Below are positions 53,847-62,650 of a DNA stretch of 64,000 bases, one piece after another. The stretch comes from Bacteroidales bacterium. Lineage in GTDB: Bacteria; Bacteroidota; Bacteroidia; Bacteroidales; UBA932. The stretch's first letter is position 1, and each line of letters starts with the position of its first letter. The position numbers were made by a program, and so were the translations under genes. The notes beneath the pieces were generated by a model. It did no database searches. It was not told the origin of the DNA and saw only the letters and a program-made list of their open reading frames with translations. Location: contig JAJFVD010000009.1 in the NCBI GenBank assembly GCA_021371955.1, forward strand, positions 31,434-95,433, given 5' to 3'.

Positions 53847-55517
53847 CTAAGCGCTGAAGTTTGATTTCAATCCGACTGTTCTGTTGTAAATAAACTTGTC
53901 TCCAGTGCTGTCCGAATCCTTAATAAAATAGCCAAGCCTTTCAAACTGGACCGGAACAATTGATTTATCTGCAAACAAATCAGGTTCAACATGAGCTGTA
54001 ACTATTTCAAGCGATTTTGGATTTAGGAAATCTTTGTAATCCTTGTCTTCAGGAATGGAATCCATGTCCGGTTCTGTGAAGAGTCTGTCAAAAAGCCTTA
54101 CTTCAGTCTCTTTTGAATGGCTTGCAGATACCCAGTGAATGGTTCCTTTTACAGAGCGCCACTCTCCCACTCCCGGTTTAGTTGAAGGGTCGTAAGTGCA
54201 AATAATTTCAACGATTTCGCCATTATTGTCTTTCACAATTTCCTCACATTTAATAATATATGAGTATTTTAGACGAACCTCTCCACCCGGTTTGAGCCTG
54301 AAGTATTTTTTTGAAGGTTCCTCCATAAAGTCTTCCTTCTCAATTAACAAATCTTTTGAAAAAGGAATTTTTCTTGAACCGGCCTCCGGGTTCTCCGGAT
54401 TAACAGGAGCATTGAAATACTCTGTTTCCCCCTCCGGAAAATTAGAAATTGTAAGTTTCACCGGATTTAAAACGGCCATGTATCTGTTGGAACGCTTGTT
54501 CAAATCTTCTCTTACGCACCATTCCAGCAAAGAAAGGTCAATTATATTATCCCGTTTTGCAACTCCCACCTTATCGGCAAAAAGTCTTATGCTTTCGGGT
54601 GTGAATCCTCTTCTTCTCAAGCCGCAGATTGTTGGCATTCTTGCATCATCCCAACCTGTTACAAAATTGTTTTTTACAAGTTCCAGCAACTTCCTCTTGC
54701 TCATTACCGTGTAGGTGAGGTTGAGGCGGGCAAACTCAAATTGTCTTGACTGGAATATTTCCAGTTTCTCTATGAACCAGTCATAAAGTGGACGGTGTAC
54801 ATCAAATTCCAGTGTACAAATTGAATGAGTTATGTTTTCCAGAGAGTCGCTCTGCCCGTGTGCATAATCGTACATCGGGTAAATGCACCACTTGTCCCCT
54901 GTCCTGTGATGATGTGCATAAATGATACGGTACAGAATAGGGTCGCGCATGAGCATATTGGAGTGGCCCATGTCAATTTTGGCTCTTAACACCCTCTCTC
55001 CTTCGGCATATTTCCCCTCCCTCATTCCAGCGAAAAGAAGAAGATTTTCTTCTACGCTTCTGTTTCTGAAAGGGCTCGGTTTCCCGGCCTGCGTTACGCT
55101 TCCTCTGTTTAGTCTTATCTCTTCCTGGGATTGATCATCTACATATGCAAGGCCTTTTTTAATAAGTTCCTGTGCCCATATATAGAGCTGCTCAAAATAG
55201 TCCGATGCATAAAATTCATTTGCCCAGTCAAAACCGAGCCATTTTACATCTTCCTTTATTGAGTCTACATATTCAACATCTTCTTTAGCAGGATTTGTAT
55301 CGTCAAACCTAAGATTCGTCTTTCCGCCGTATTTTTTTGCAAGTCCAAAATTCAGACAAATGCTCTTAGCGTGGCCTATATGCAAATAGCCGTTAGGTTC
55401 CGGAGGAAAACGGGTAAGAATAGATTTATGCCTGCCTTCGGCAAGATCTCTCTCTACAATTTCTTCAAGAAAATTCAGTTGTTTCTCTTCTGCCGGCTCT
55501 ATTTTGATCTCTTCCAT
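53847..55517 (-). CDS. glnS: Glutaminyl-tRNA synthetase
   Basis: 556 aa class I synthetase. HIGH motif in FPPEPNGYLHIGHAKSI, the LRFDDTNPAKED acceptor-binding segment, and the KMSKS equivalent TVMSKRKLLEL. The C-terminal two-barrel anticodon-binding part follows (about 340-550). Having GlnS means glutamine is charged directly, without GatCAB transamidation. The -7 box of its promoter is 22 bases upstream of the ATG. Confidence 0.98.
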   Translation of the reverse strand: MEEIKIEPAEEKQLNFLEEIVERDLAEGRHKSILTRFPPEPNGYLHIGHAKSICLNFGLAKKYGGKTNLRFDDTNPAKEDVEYVDSIKEDVKWLGFDWANEFYASDYFEQLYIWAQELIKKGLAYVDDQSQEEIRLNRGSVTQAGKPSPFRNRSVEENLLLFAGMREGKYAEGERVLRAKIDMGHSNMLMRDPILYRIIYAHHHRTGDKWCIYPMYDYAHGQSDSLENITHSICTLEFDVHRPLYDWFIEKLEIFQSRQFEFARLNLTYTVMSKRKLLELVKNNFVTGWDDARMPTICGLRRRGFTPESIRLFADKVGVAKRDNIIDLSLLEWCVREDLNKRSNRYMAVLNPVKLTISNFPEGETEYFNAPVNPENPEAGSRKIPFSKDLLIEKEDFMEEPSKKYFRLKPGGEVRLKYSYIIKCEEIVKDNNGEIVEIICTYDPSTKPGVGEWRSVKGTIHWVSASHSKETEVRLFDRLFTEPDMDSIPEDKDYKDFLNPKSLEIVTAHVEPDLFADKSIVPVQFERLGYFIKDSDSTGDKFIYNRTVGLKSNFSA

Positions 55518-55538
55518 GTGAATTCAATATTTAACTTG

Positions 55539-55546
55539 CAAATATA
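55539..55546 (-). promoter_or_regulatory. -7 box (TATATTTG) of glnS
   Basis: Perfect TAnnTTTG match on the minus strand, 21 bases before the glnS ATG. Confidence 0.55.
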
Positions 55547-55589
55547 CGATTTCTTGATGGAAATATGGATTATCTTGCATCTAAATGTA

Positions 55590-55597
55590 TAACTTTG
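55590..55597 (+). promoter_or_regulatory. -7 box (TAACTTTG) of yicC
   Basis: Perfect TAnnTTTG match 33 bases before the yicC ATG at 55631; divergent to the glnS box. Confidence 0.5.
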
Positions 55598-55630
55598 CCA
55601 CTGAATAACTAACAAAAAAACTGCAATAAA

Positions 55631-56503
55631 ATGGTTCAATCAATGACCGGCTACGGAAAGGCTGAGTGCCTTTACAATGACATTAAAATAGTAGTGGAAA
55701 TTCGGTCTGTAAACGGAAAGAGTTCCGATGTAGGACTTAAGACACAGGCTATCCCAAGGGAAAAGGAGTATGAAGTCCGTCAGCTAGTCTCATCTGCTCT
55801 TATGAGAGGAAGCATTGACCTTTTTGCAACAGTTGAACATGCAGGAAGCAACAGCACACGCACAATAAACAGAGATGTGTTTCTGTCGTACTACAATCAG
55901 ATAATGGAAATAAACAACTCTCTGCCTCAGAAGATAAACGACCCTGCTATTCTTGGCACCATCCTTAAGATGCCGGATGTACTTGAGTCGCAAAAGCAGA
56001 CAGAAGAGACAGATATATGGGAGCCGCTAAAGAAATGCATTCAGGATGCTATTGCATCGCTGATTGAATTCCGCAAAACAGAGGGAAAGAAACTTGACGA
56101 AGAGATCAGAAGCAGAGTTGCCCTCATTCTTGAAAATCTCTCACAAGTTGAAGGTTACGAAAGCCAGAGAACAGAATCTGTACGGCAGAGAATTAACTCG
56201 CGCATGGAAGAGTTGAAAGGAGAAATTGATAAAAACCGCCTTGAACAGGAGATTATATATTATCTCGAAAAGCTGGACATTACCGAAGAGAAGGTACGTC
56301 TTAGCCAGCATTGCAAATATTTTACAGAAACACTCGATAAGGAAGAATTCCCCGGTAAGAAACTTGGATTCATCGCTCAGGAGATGGGTCGGGAGATAAA
56401 TACATTGGGTTCAAAAGCCAATCATGCCGAAATTCAGAGGTGGGTTGTAAAGATGAAGGACGAATTAGAGAAGATTAAAGAACAGTCTCTCAACATACTG
56501 TAA
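55631..56503 (+). CDS. yicC: YicC/YloC family endoribonuclease
   Basis: 290 aa, normal length. N-terminal YicC domain (MVQSMTGYGKAE, then VEIRSVNGKSSDVGLK) and the C-terminal DUF1732 domain ending KLGFIAQEMGREINTLGSKANHAEIQ, which carries the conserved acidic and His residues. E. coli YicC is a manganese-dependent hexameric ribonuclease acting on small RNAs such as RyhB. Single gene here; gmk, often its neighbour, is not next to it. Confidence 0.95.
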   Translation: MVQSMTGYGKAECLYNDIKIVVEIRSVNGKSSDVGLKTQAIPREKEYEVRQLVSSALMRGSIDLFATVEHAGSNSTRTINRDVFLSYYNQIMEINNSLPQKINDPAILGTILKMPDVLESQKQTEETDIWEPLKKCIQDAIASLIEFRKTEGKKLDEEIRSRVALILENLSQVEGYESQRTESVRQRINSRMEELKGEIDKNRLEQEIIYYLEKLDITEEKVRLSQHCKYFTETLDKEEFPGKKLGFIAQEMGREINTLGSKANHAEIQRWVVKMKDELEKIKEQSLNIL

Positions 56504-56521
56504 AAAATTTGCATTTTTTTT

Positions 56522-56549
56522 GCAACTTTTTTGGGTGAGGCTTCGTCTA
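56522..56549 (+). promoter_or_regulatory. ECF-sigma-like promoter before the 56596 gene
   Basis: GCAACTT (56522-56528), a 15-nt spacer and CGTCTA (56544-56549). This matches the AAC-type -35 and CGTC-type -10 elements used by many ECF (group IV) sigma factors and differs from every other promoter in the window, which are TAnnTTTG. The start of transcription would be near 56556, inside the following hairpin. Confidence 0.5.
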
Positions 56550-56551
56550 TA

Positions 56552-56594
56552 ATGCAGAAAACAAAAAAACTTTTAATCTCTTTTTTCTCTGCAT
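56552..56594 (+). promoter_or_regulatory. Leader hairpin ending next to the start codon of the 56596 gene
   Basis: ATGCAGA (56552-56558) pairs exactly with TCTGCAT (56588-56594), and A-rich and T-rich runs inside can add pairs. The 3' arm ends one base before the ATG. The hairpin could hide the ribosome landing region; if transcription starts near 56556 the outermost pairs would be lost. Confidence 0.35.
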
Positions 56595-56595
56595 C

Positions 56596-57546
56596 ATGAA
56601 AACAACAATCTCTACCCTCGCAATCGCCTTTACAATTGCTGCCTCAACTCTGACAGCATCGGCCCAAACAAAAACCGCCCCGCTTTCCAATCCGGATTTT
56701 AACGCATCTGTACTTGTAAGTTCTGCATTCAGAAACATTTCAAAAAACTACACTAAGGAAGACTGCTTTATCTCTGCATATTATAAAGAGGTCATAACAA
56801 AAAACGACAAAGCATTTTCTCTTAATGAAGCTATTCTCGACATCGACAAAGCATCGTATCTCACATCCAAACCGGATAAGATTGCCGTTAAAAATGTTCG
56901 CTTAAGCAGCAGACCAAAAATGACCGATCCTTTCCTGGTAAAACTTCAGGGAGGACCTAATACTTCTCTCATCCTCGATTTGGCGAAGTACCCGTTCCTT
57001 GGCTGCGAACCTTCTAAAATAAACGACTATTACACATTTGAGTACGAAACCCCTGTTAACATTGACAACAAACTATTCTATGTAGTAAGATTTGATCAGA
57101 AATATCTGGGAGAAGACATCCTGTTCCGCGGCAAATTGTACATTGAAGCAATTTCACATGCCATTGGCAAAGTTGAGTTTGCAATGAATGTAGAAAAACG
57201 CGGTGACGCATATCTGAACTTTGTAAAAGACAAACCTTCTTACCTGAATATTGATGTAAAATACGCAAACTACACAGTAGGTTACAAGGAATTCAACAAC
57301 AAGTGGTTATTCGAATATTCAAGATCCGATGTCAAATTTGAAGCTAAAAACAAGAAAAGAGGCATCTTCAACGAATATCTTATTAGCTCTAAAATGGTGG
57401 TAACAAAGGTTAACACTCCTGGAGTTAAAATTGACAAAAACAACCTTATGAGATCCACAGATATCCTTGCCGACAGGGTACAAGGCGGCGATGACAGTTT
57501 AATCTGGGAACTCTATGACGAACTTATGTTACTTGCATTACTCTAA
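56596..57546 (+). CDS. Exported protein of unknown function, probable ECF-regulated
   Basis: 316 aa with a signal peptide (about residues 1-24, ending TASAQ), otherwise soluble. The pattern is beta-rich: FISAYYKEVITKNDKAFSLNEAILDIDKASY, then DYYTFEYETPVNIDNKLFYVVRFDQK and LYIEAISHAIGKVEFAMN. The same arrangement (YREVV..AEAVLDIYKASY-type strands, then a lipoprotein-carrier-like sandwich) follows carboxypeptidase-regulatory-like domains in other Bacteroidota proteins; here that N-terminal domain is absent. Function unknown. It has a promoter unlike its neighbours and a structured leader. Confidence 0.75.
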   Translation: MKTTISTLAIAFTIAASTLTASAQTKTAPLSNPDFNASVLVSSAFRNISKNYTKEDCFISAYYKEVITKNDKAFSLNEAILDIDKASYLTSKPDKIAVKNVRLSSRPKMTDPFLVKLQGGPNTSLILDLAKYPFLGCEPSKINDYYTFEYETPVNIDNKLFYVVRFDQKYLGEDILFRGKLYIEAISHAIGKVEFAMNVEKRGDAYLNFVKDKPSYLNIDVKYANYTVGYKEFNNKWLFEYSRSDVKFEAKNKKRGIFNEYLISSKMVVTKVNTPGVKIDKNNLMRSTDILADRVQGGDDSLIWELYDELMLLALL

Positions 57547-57563
57547 CCTTCTCTATATATAAT

Positions 57564-57595
57564 GAAGCAGGCTGGCCCAAGGGTCAGCCTGCTTC
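57564..57595. terminator. Bidirectional terminator between the 56596 gene and dpp4
   Basis: Stem of about 15 bp (11 perfect pairs, one G-T, three G-C) spanning 57564-57595 with a very tight loop, followed by CTACTTAAT on the plus side. It lies between two convergent stops (57546 and 57613). Confidence 0.7.
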
Positions 57596-57612
57596 TACTT
57601 AATATATCTGCC

Positions 57613-59739
57613 TTACTGCTTGTCCAGCAGATTTTTTCTCCAGAAACTAATTTCAGCCTCTCTGTCGTGCAATGCCTGAGCGCCTCTGTATCCGTGCATA
57701 CCGCCGGGATAAAGCATAAGGTCAAACTGCTTGCCGGCCTTCTGAAGTGCATCAATGAGCTGAATAGTATTTTGCATATGGACATTGTCGTCGGAAGTAC
57801 CATGTGTAAGGTACAGACGGGAGCCTTTATCACTTTTGTACTGCCCCACTTTCCCAAGAACTGCAGATGATTTGTATCCGTCCGGATTATCTTTTGGTTC
57901 GTCCATATACCTCTCGACATAATGCGAGTCATAAAGCCTCCAGTCATAAACACCGCCTCCGGCAATGCCGTATCTGTAATATTCGGCACCGTCTGTAAGA
58001 GCAAGAACTGTCATTGTTCCTCCGTAACTGAAACCTGTAATGCCAATTTTCTGCGCATTTACAAACGGAAGTGAAATAAGATATTTAGCCCACTCAATGT
58101 AATCCTGAATTTCATATTTACCCAGATTCCTGTGAACGAAATTCATCCCTTCTTTACCACAGTGGCCCGAGGCTCTGTTGTCTATGTTAACCTGGATGAT
58201 TCCCTCTTCAAACCAGAGTCTTGCATCTCCCATACCCATTGTTGATTTCCAGGTATCCATTACAGTTCCGGAGTTTGGCCCGCCGTACATGTTAACAAGT
58301 ACCGGATATTTTTTGCTTCTGTCCATGTTTTTGGGCCAGATAATTGAAGCAGGCAAGCGGTAACCGTCCGGAGTCGTAATGAAAATCATCTCTGCAACCG
58401 GGAACTGTTCCGGATTGAATTTATCTCCTTTTGAATCTTCTATTACCTTCAACTCACCCGGTTTAACAACTCCTCCTTTTGCGCAGGATGCAAGAATGAG
58501 TTTTGACGGAGTTGAAATATTTGAAGCGATTGCCACAAAATGCTTTTTATCCGGAGATAAAACAGGCGAAGCAAAGTTATATTCTCCCGAAGAGAGTCTT
58601 ACAATTTGCTTTTTATCCATTTTCTTATCCCAGCTAAGTCGATAGAAGTCGTTTCTTGTAGATATCTCTCTCCTTGCTGTAAAGTAAACTGTGCGGTTTA
58701 TTTCATCAAAATTCACAACCTTTATTCCCCAGTTCTTTCCTTCGGTTAGCTTTACAAGGGTTTTGCCGTCATACGACTGGTAATACAATTGTTCCCAAAG
58801 ATCAAAATCTCTTACGAAATAAAAGCCCTGTTCGCCAAACTGGATATCTTCAATCCAGTCAATCCAGGTTTTCTGGAACTCTTTGTAAATCTCTTTTTTT
58901 GTTCCGTCGGCAGAATTTATTGCATAAACAATCAGATTGTTCTGATCTCTGTTCATCCACTGAATCAAAAGGTTCCTGCTGTCTGAGGCCCATTGCGGAG
59001 GGCCAAAATACTGATCGGCATTTTCGTCAAAATCGGCCCAGGTAATGTTTCCTCCTTCAACTCCGGTAACTCCGATTTTTACGCCTGGATTCGGGTCCCC
59101 TGCCATAGGATAGCGGGTTTCTGTAATAAAGCCGTGCTGCCCTTCCGAACTATAAATGGGAAACATGGGCACTTTTGAATCGTCAAACCTGTAAAAGGCA
59201 ATTTTCCTGCTGTCAGGCGACCACCAGAATGCTCTGTATCTCGATGGACGGCCAAATATCTCCTCATAATATACCCATGAGGCCCATCCGTTTAAAATAA
59301 GATCCGAGCCGTCTTTTGTATGTTGAATCTCTTTTCCGGTTGCAAGTTCTATTGAAAAAAGGTTGTTATCCCTTGTAAAGGCTATACGTGTAAAATCAGG
59401 AGACAAAACAGGATTCTTCTCTTCTGCTTTTGTTTCAGTTATCCGTTTTTCATTTTTGTTAATATCATAATAGAAAATATCACCGTTTTTTACAGCGACT
59501 GACGGTGTTGCGTCCGGAGGAGCAGGCATATTGACAGCAGCCATAGTTCCGCTCTTAATGTCATACTCAAAATAATTTCTGCTGTCCTTGGCCATTTGTA
59601 CAAGAATAACAGTAGTTTCATTTTTCCAGGAGAGAGGCAGCTTAATGGGTTTTAATTCCTGAGCATCCGCAGGTGTAAAAATGAAAAGTTGCGCAACAAG
59701 AGCCATAACGCAATTTAAAAACAGAGGAAGTTGTTTCAT
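57613..59739 (-). CDS. dpp4: Dipeptidyl-peptidase IV (S9B family)
   Basis: 708 aa with a signal peptide (about residues 1-27, ending PADAQ); periplasmic. Removes Xaa-Pro dipeptides. The N-terminal beta-propeller covers about 40-440 and includes the double-Glu substrate clamp region (WVYYEEIFGRPSRYRAFWWS). The alpha/beta-hydrolase domain has nucleophile Ser571 (TGFSYGG) and catalytic His654 (DDNVHMQ); the acid lies between them. Complements DPP11 at the other end of the window for peptide use. Last gene of a leftward unit, 23 bases after the helicase stop. Confidence 0.95.
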   Translation of the reverse strand: MKQLPLFLNCVMALVAQLFIFTPADAQELKPIKLPLSWKNETTVILVQMAKDSRNYFEYDIKSGTMAAVNMPAPPDATPSVAVKNGDIFYYDINKNEKRITETKAEEKNPVLSPDFTRIAFTRDNNLFSIELATGKEIQHTKDGSDLILNGWASWVYYEEIFGRPSRYRAFWWSPDSRKIAFYRFDDSKVPMFPIYSSEGQHGFITETRYPMAGDPNPGVKIGVTGVEGGNITWADFDENADQYFGPPQWASDSRNLLIQWMNRDQNNLIVYAINSADGTKKEIYKEFQKTWIDWIEDIQFGEQGFYFVRDFDLWEQLYYQSYDGKTLVKLTEGKNWGIKVVNFDEINRTVYFTARREISTRNDFYRLSWDKKMDKKQIVRLSSGEYNFASPVLSPDKKHFVAIASNISTPSKLILASCAKGGVVKPGELKVIEDSKGDKFNPEQFPVAEMIFITTPDGYRLPASIIWPKNMDRSKKYPVLVNMYGGPNSGTVMDTWKSTMGMGDARLWFEEGIIQVNIDNRASGHCGKEGMNFVHRNLGKYEIQDYIEWAKYLISLPFVNAQKIGITGFSYGGTMTVLALTDGAEYYRYGIAGGGVYDWRLYDSHYVERYMDEPKDNPDGYKSSAVLGKVGQYKSDKGSRLYLTHGTSDDNVHMQNTIQLIDALQKAGKQFDLMLYPGGMHGYRGAQALHDREAEISFWRKNLLDKQ

Positions 59740-59762
59740 GATTCGGGTCGGGTTGTTTATAA

Positions 59763-61193
59763 TTAATTATTACTAAAAAACTTATTGTCAAAATTAACAA
59801 AAAATATCTTTCCGGTTGCCCGGGTTATCGCCGTATAGAGCCATTTTAAATCATCGGCCGAAATGTCCTGCCCCCAGAAAGGGTTATCTATAAATATGGT
59901 GTTCCACTGGCCGCCCTGAGATTTGTGGCAAGTGATTGCCGATGCAAATTTAATCTGAAGAGCGTTGAAATACTTGTCTTCACGAACAGCTGCAATTCTC
60001 TTCCTTTTTGTTTTGATATGGCTGTAATCTTCCATTATATCGGCGAACAGTTTCTTTTGCTGTTCGGAACCAAGCGATGCGCTCTCACTTTCAAGAGTAT
60101 CCAGAATAATCTTAGCCTTAATTTCGATGTCATTATAGTCCATGAACCTGAGTACTGCATCGGCAAATGTGAGTCCGTAACGGTCTTCGTAATTGGATAT
60201 TTTCAGAAGCTCGGCAACATCGCCATTGGCAATAAATCCTATCTCCTCCACATCATCAAGAAACTGATAGCAGTTCTTTACTACCATAACTTTGTCTCCG
60301 CGGCACAACCGCTCTTCCCTGAATAAAATGCTTGCTCTTATTCCTTTGTTATATCTGTTTGCCCTCTTGTTCGAACGGCATAAAACAAGCGTATTGTCAG
60401 CGCCCTCTTTTTCGAATGCCGAATTGAGCTCTTCAATGAGGTCCGCACCGCCTATCCTGAAAATGTCATCAAAATTGCCGAGTTCAAATTTTGGAAAATT
60501 TACCTCGCCTTTTTCAATCATCTCCCTAAGAATAGTTGCATTATGAAGAATTCCGGATGTCTTCGCCTGTCTTACAACACTTCGCAGCTGAGAATAAACA
60601 ACATTGCCGTAGCTGCCCATAAATTGCGGATCAAGTGCATCAGAAACAGCCAGCCCTACCGGAGGCAGCTGAGCCGAGTCGCCAACAAGAATAAGTTTGT
60701 TACTGTCGTTCGAATAGACGTATTCAACCAGGTCGTCAAGTAGATGTCCGGAACCGAATGTTGAATCAATTCCCGAGTTTGAGATGAGAGAAGCTTCGTC
60801 TACTATGTAAATTGTCTCCTTGTTGAGGTTTACATTAAGGGTAAAAAGTCCGAGACCATCCCTCATGGAGCGCTGCCGATATATTTGTTTATGAATTGTG
60901 AATGCATTTGCACCCGTATATCCCGAAAGAACCTTTGCGGCCCTGCCTGTAGGAGCCATTAAAATCACATTCCGCCCAAACTCCTTTAATACGGAAACCA
61001 GTGCCGCTATAGAGGAAGTCTTTCCCGTTCCTGCATATCCGTTAATTACCATCAGTCTCTTTATGTGTGAAGACGATGATTCTCCGATAAGAACAAATTC
61101 CGACAAATCCCTGAAAAGAGATTGCTGACAAACTGTGGGTTCAAACCCAAGCTTGCCTGTCATTTTTTCGAATAAAAATTCTGATAGAGCCAT
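59763..61193 (-). CDS. RecD/Pif1-like superfamily 1 helicase
   Basis: 476 aa. Start at 61193; the frame extends 34 codons into trkH but without support. Walker A INGYAGTGKTSS (50-61), MAPTGRAAKVL, Walker B YIVDEASLIS, then GDSAQLPPVG. The C-terminal UvrD_C_2 region has ITCHKSQGGQWNTIFID and LYTAITRAT. Pattern and length suit the RecD2/Pif1-like DNA helicases annotated as AAA family ATPase in Bacteroidota. 10 bases after trkH and thus probably in its operon, although no functional link is obvious. Confidence 0.85.
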   Translation of the reverse strand: MALSEFLFEKMTGKLGFEPTVCQQSLFRDLSEFVLIGESSSSHIKRLMVINGYAGTGKTSSIAALVSVLKEFGRNVILMAPTGRAAKVLSGYTGANAFTIHKQIYRQRSMRDGLGLFTLNVNLNKETIYIVDEASLISNSGIDSTFGSGHLLDDLVEYVYSNDSNKLILVGDSAQLPPVGLAVSDALDPQFMGSYGNVVYSQLRSVVRQAKTSGILHNATILREMIEKGEVNFPKFELGNFDDIFRIGGADLIEELNSAFEKEGADNTLVLCRSNKRANRYNKGIRASILFREERLCRGDKVMVVKNCYQFLDDVEEIGFIANGDVAELLKISNYEDRYGLTFADAVLRFMDYNDIEIKAKIILDTLESESASLGSEQQKKLFADIMEDYSHIKTKRKRIAAVREDKYFNALQIKFASAITCHKSQGGQWNTIFIDNPFWGQDISADDLKWLYTAITRATGKIFFVNFDNKFFSNN

Positions 61194-61203
61194 ACTAATC
61201 TTC

Positions 61204-62649
61204 TTATCGTCTCCTGAAGACCATGAAGAGAAGGAGAAGTGAATATATTTCCACACGTCCCAGAAGCATCTCAAATGCAAGAATGAATTTTCCAAGTGCA
61301 GGGATTGAAGAATAGTTGCCTAAAGAGCCAACGGCACCGAAGCCCGGGCCAACATTACCCATATTAGCAGCAGAGCCTGTGAGTGCATCTAACATATTTA
61401 CTCCCATTAAAGTCAGAAGAACTCCTACAATAAAAATAATCAACAGATATACCACAATAAAAATACTCACCGAGTATACAATATCTTTGTCTACAGCATT
61501 ATCTCCCACTTTTACAGGGATAATAGCATTTGGATGTATCTGTTTTAAAATTTGCGTTTTAAATGCTTTAAAGAAAATCCAGACCCTATCGACTTTCATA
61601 CCACCGGATGTAGAGCCGGAGCAGGCACACTGAATTGTAAAGAATGTCATAACAAGAATTGAAAATCCAGGCCATACAGATGAATCACAACTTGCCAACC
61701 CCGTTGTTGTTCCCACCGAAATTACTTGAAAATATCCATCTCTGAATGCTCTGCCCCAGTCCGGCACAATACCAGTAAACTTAATATTTAGTGTTACAAT
61801 GAGTCCTCCAACCAAAATTGCTCCTAAATAATATCTGATAACTGGAGATCTGAACAGACTTACCGGACGCCCGACAGCTGCATTGTATAAGAGTCCGAAG
61901 TGCATACCAGAAAGCAGCATAAAAACCATAATTATTACCTCAATCAACGCAGAATCATAATATGCAATTGAAAGGTTTTTTGTGCTGAACCCTCCTGTTG
62001 CTACCGTTGCAAAAGAATGATTTACTGCATCAAACATATCCATCCCTGCAAACATCAGTAAAATTACCTCGGTAATTGTTAGACCCAGATATACTGTAGA
62101 AATAACTCTTATTGTCTGGCGTGCCCGGAATTTAAAATTATCCTTTGACAGAGAAGATATCTCAACTTTGCTTAGTTTCATTCTGAAAGAAGACATCGTA
62201 GGAAGAATGAGCAACATAAACAAAACAACACCTACCCCACCAAGAAAGTGTGTGGACGAACGCCAGAAAATCAATCCTTTTGGCAATGCTTCCACATTTG
62301 TGAGAATTGTTGAGCCGGTAGTTGTATATCCGGATACACTCTCATACCAGGCATTAATTATTGAAAATTCTCCGCCGTATAAAATATAAGGCAACATCCC
62401 AAACAGGCAGGATAATATCCAGGAAAGCACCCCTATTACCAGACCTTCCCTGTCATTAATATCACTTGAACGGTGTACAAAAATCATTGGAAACGAAGCC
62501 ACAATAGCAGTAACTATACCGCTCAGGAGTAAAGGAGAAAATGAGTCGTCAACACCATATATTACAGAAACTCCTGCCGAAATAAACATAAAAATTGCAT
62601 TCAGCAGAAGGGCTATTCCAATATTTCTCGATACAGTTTTGAGATTCAT
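61204..62649 (-). CDS. trkH: Potassium uptake protein TrkH/KtrB type
   Basis: 481-aa integral membrane subunit of a Trk/Ktr potassium transporter with four M1-P-M2 repeats. Filter-like loops with the conserved Gly: ESVSGYTTTGSTIL, VATGGFST, SVGTTTGLASC and SAANMGNVGPGFG. The intramembrane STSGGMKVDR loop gates the pore. The chain ends shortly after the last span (RRR). A TrkA/KtrA partner is not in the window. One base separates it from the preceding sensor gene, so the two are tightly coupled. Confidence 0.95.
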   Translation of the reverse strand: MNLKTVSRNIGIALLLNAIFMFISAGVSVIYGVDDSFSPLLLSGIVTAIVASFPMIFVHRSSDINDREGLVIGVLSWILSCLFGMLPYILYGGEFSIINAWYESVSGYTTTGSTILTNVEALPKGLIFWRSSTHFLGGVGVVLFMLLILPTMSSFRMKLSKVEISSLSKDNFKFRARQTIRVISTVYLGLTITEVILLMFAGMDMFDAVNHSFATVATGGFSTKNLSIAYYDSALIEVIIMVFMLLSGMHFGLLYNAAVGRPVSLFRSPVIRYYLGAILVGGLIVTLNIKFTGIVPDWGRAFRDGYFQVISVGTTTGLASCDSSVWPGFSILVMTFFTIQCACSGSTSGGMKVDRVWIFFKAFKTQILKQIHPNAIIPVKVGDNAVDKDIVYSVSIFIVVYLLIIFIVGVLLTLMGVNMLDALTGSAANMGNVGPGFGAVGSLGNYSSIPALGKFILAFEMLLGRVEIYSLLLLFMVFRRR

Positions 62650-62650
62650 T

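Noticed and set aside
61194..61295. N-terminal extension of the helicase gene into trkH
   Set aside because: It would overlap trkH by 92 bases and adds residues without family similarity; the ATG at 61193 gives a normal 10-base gap.
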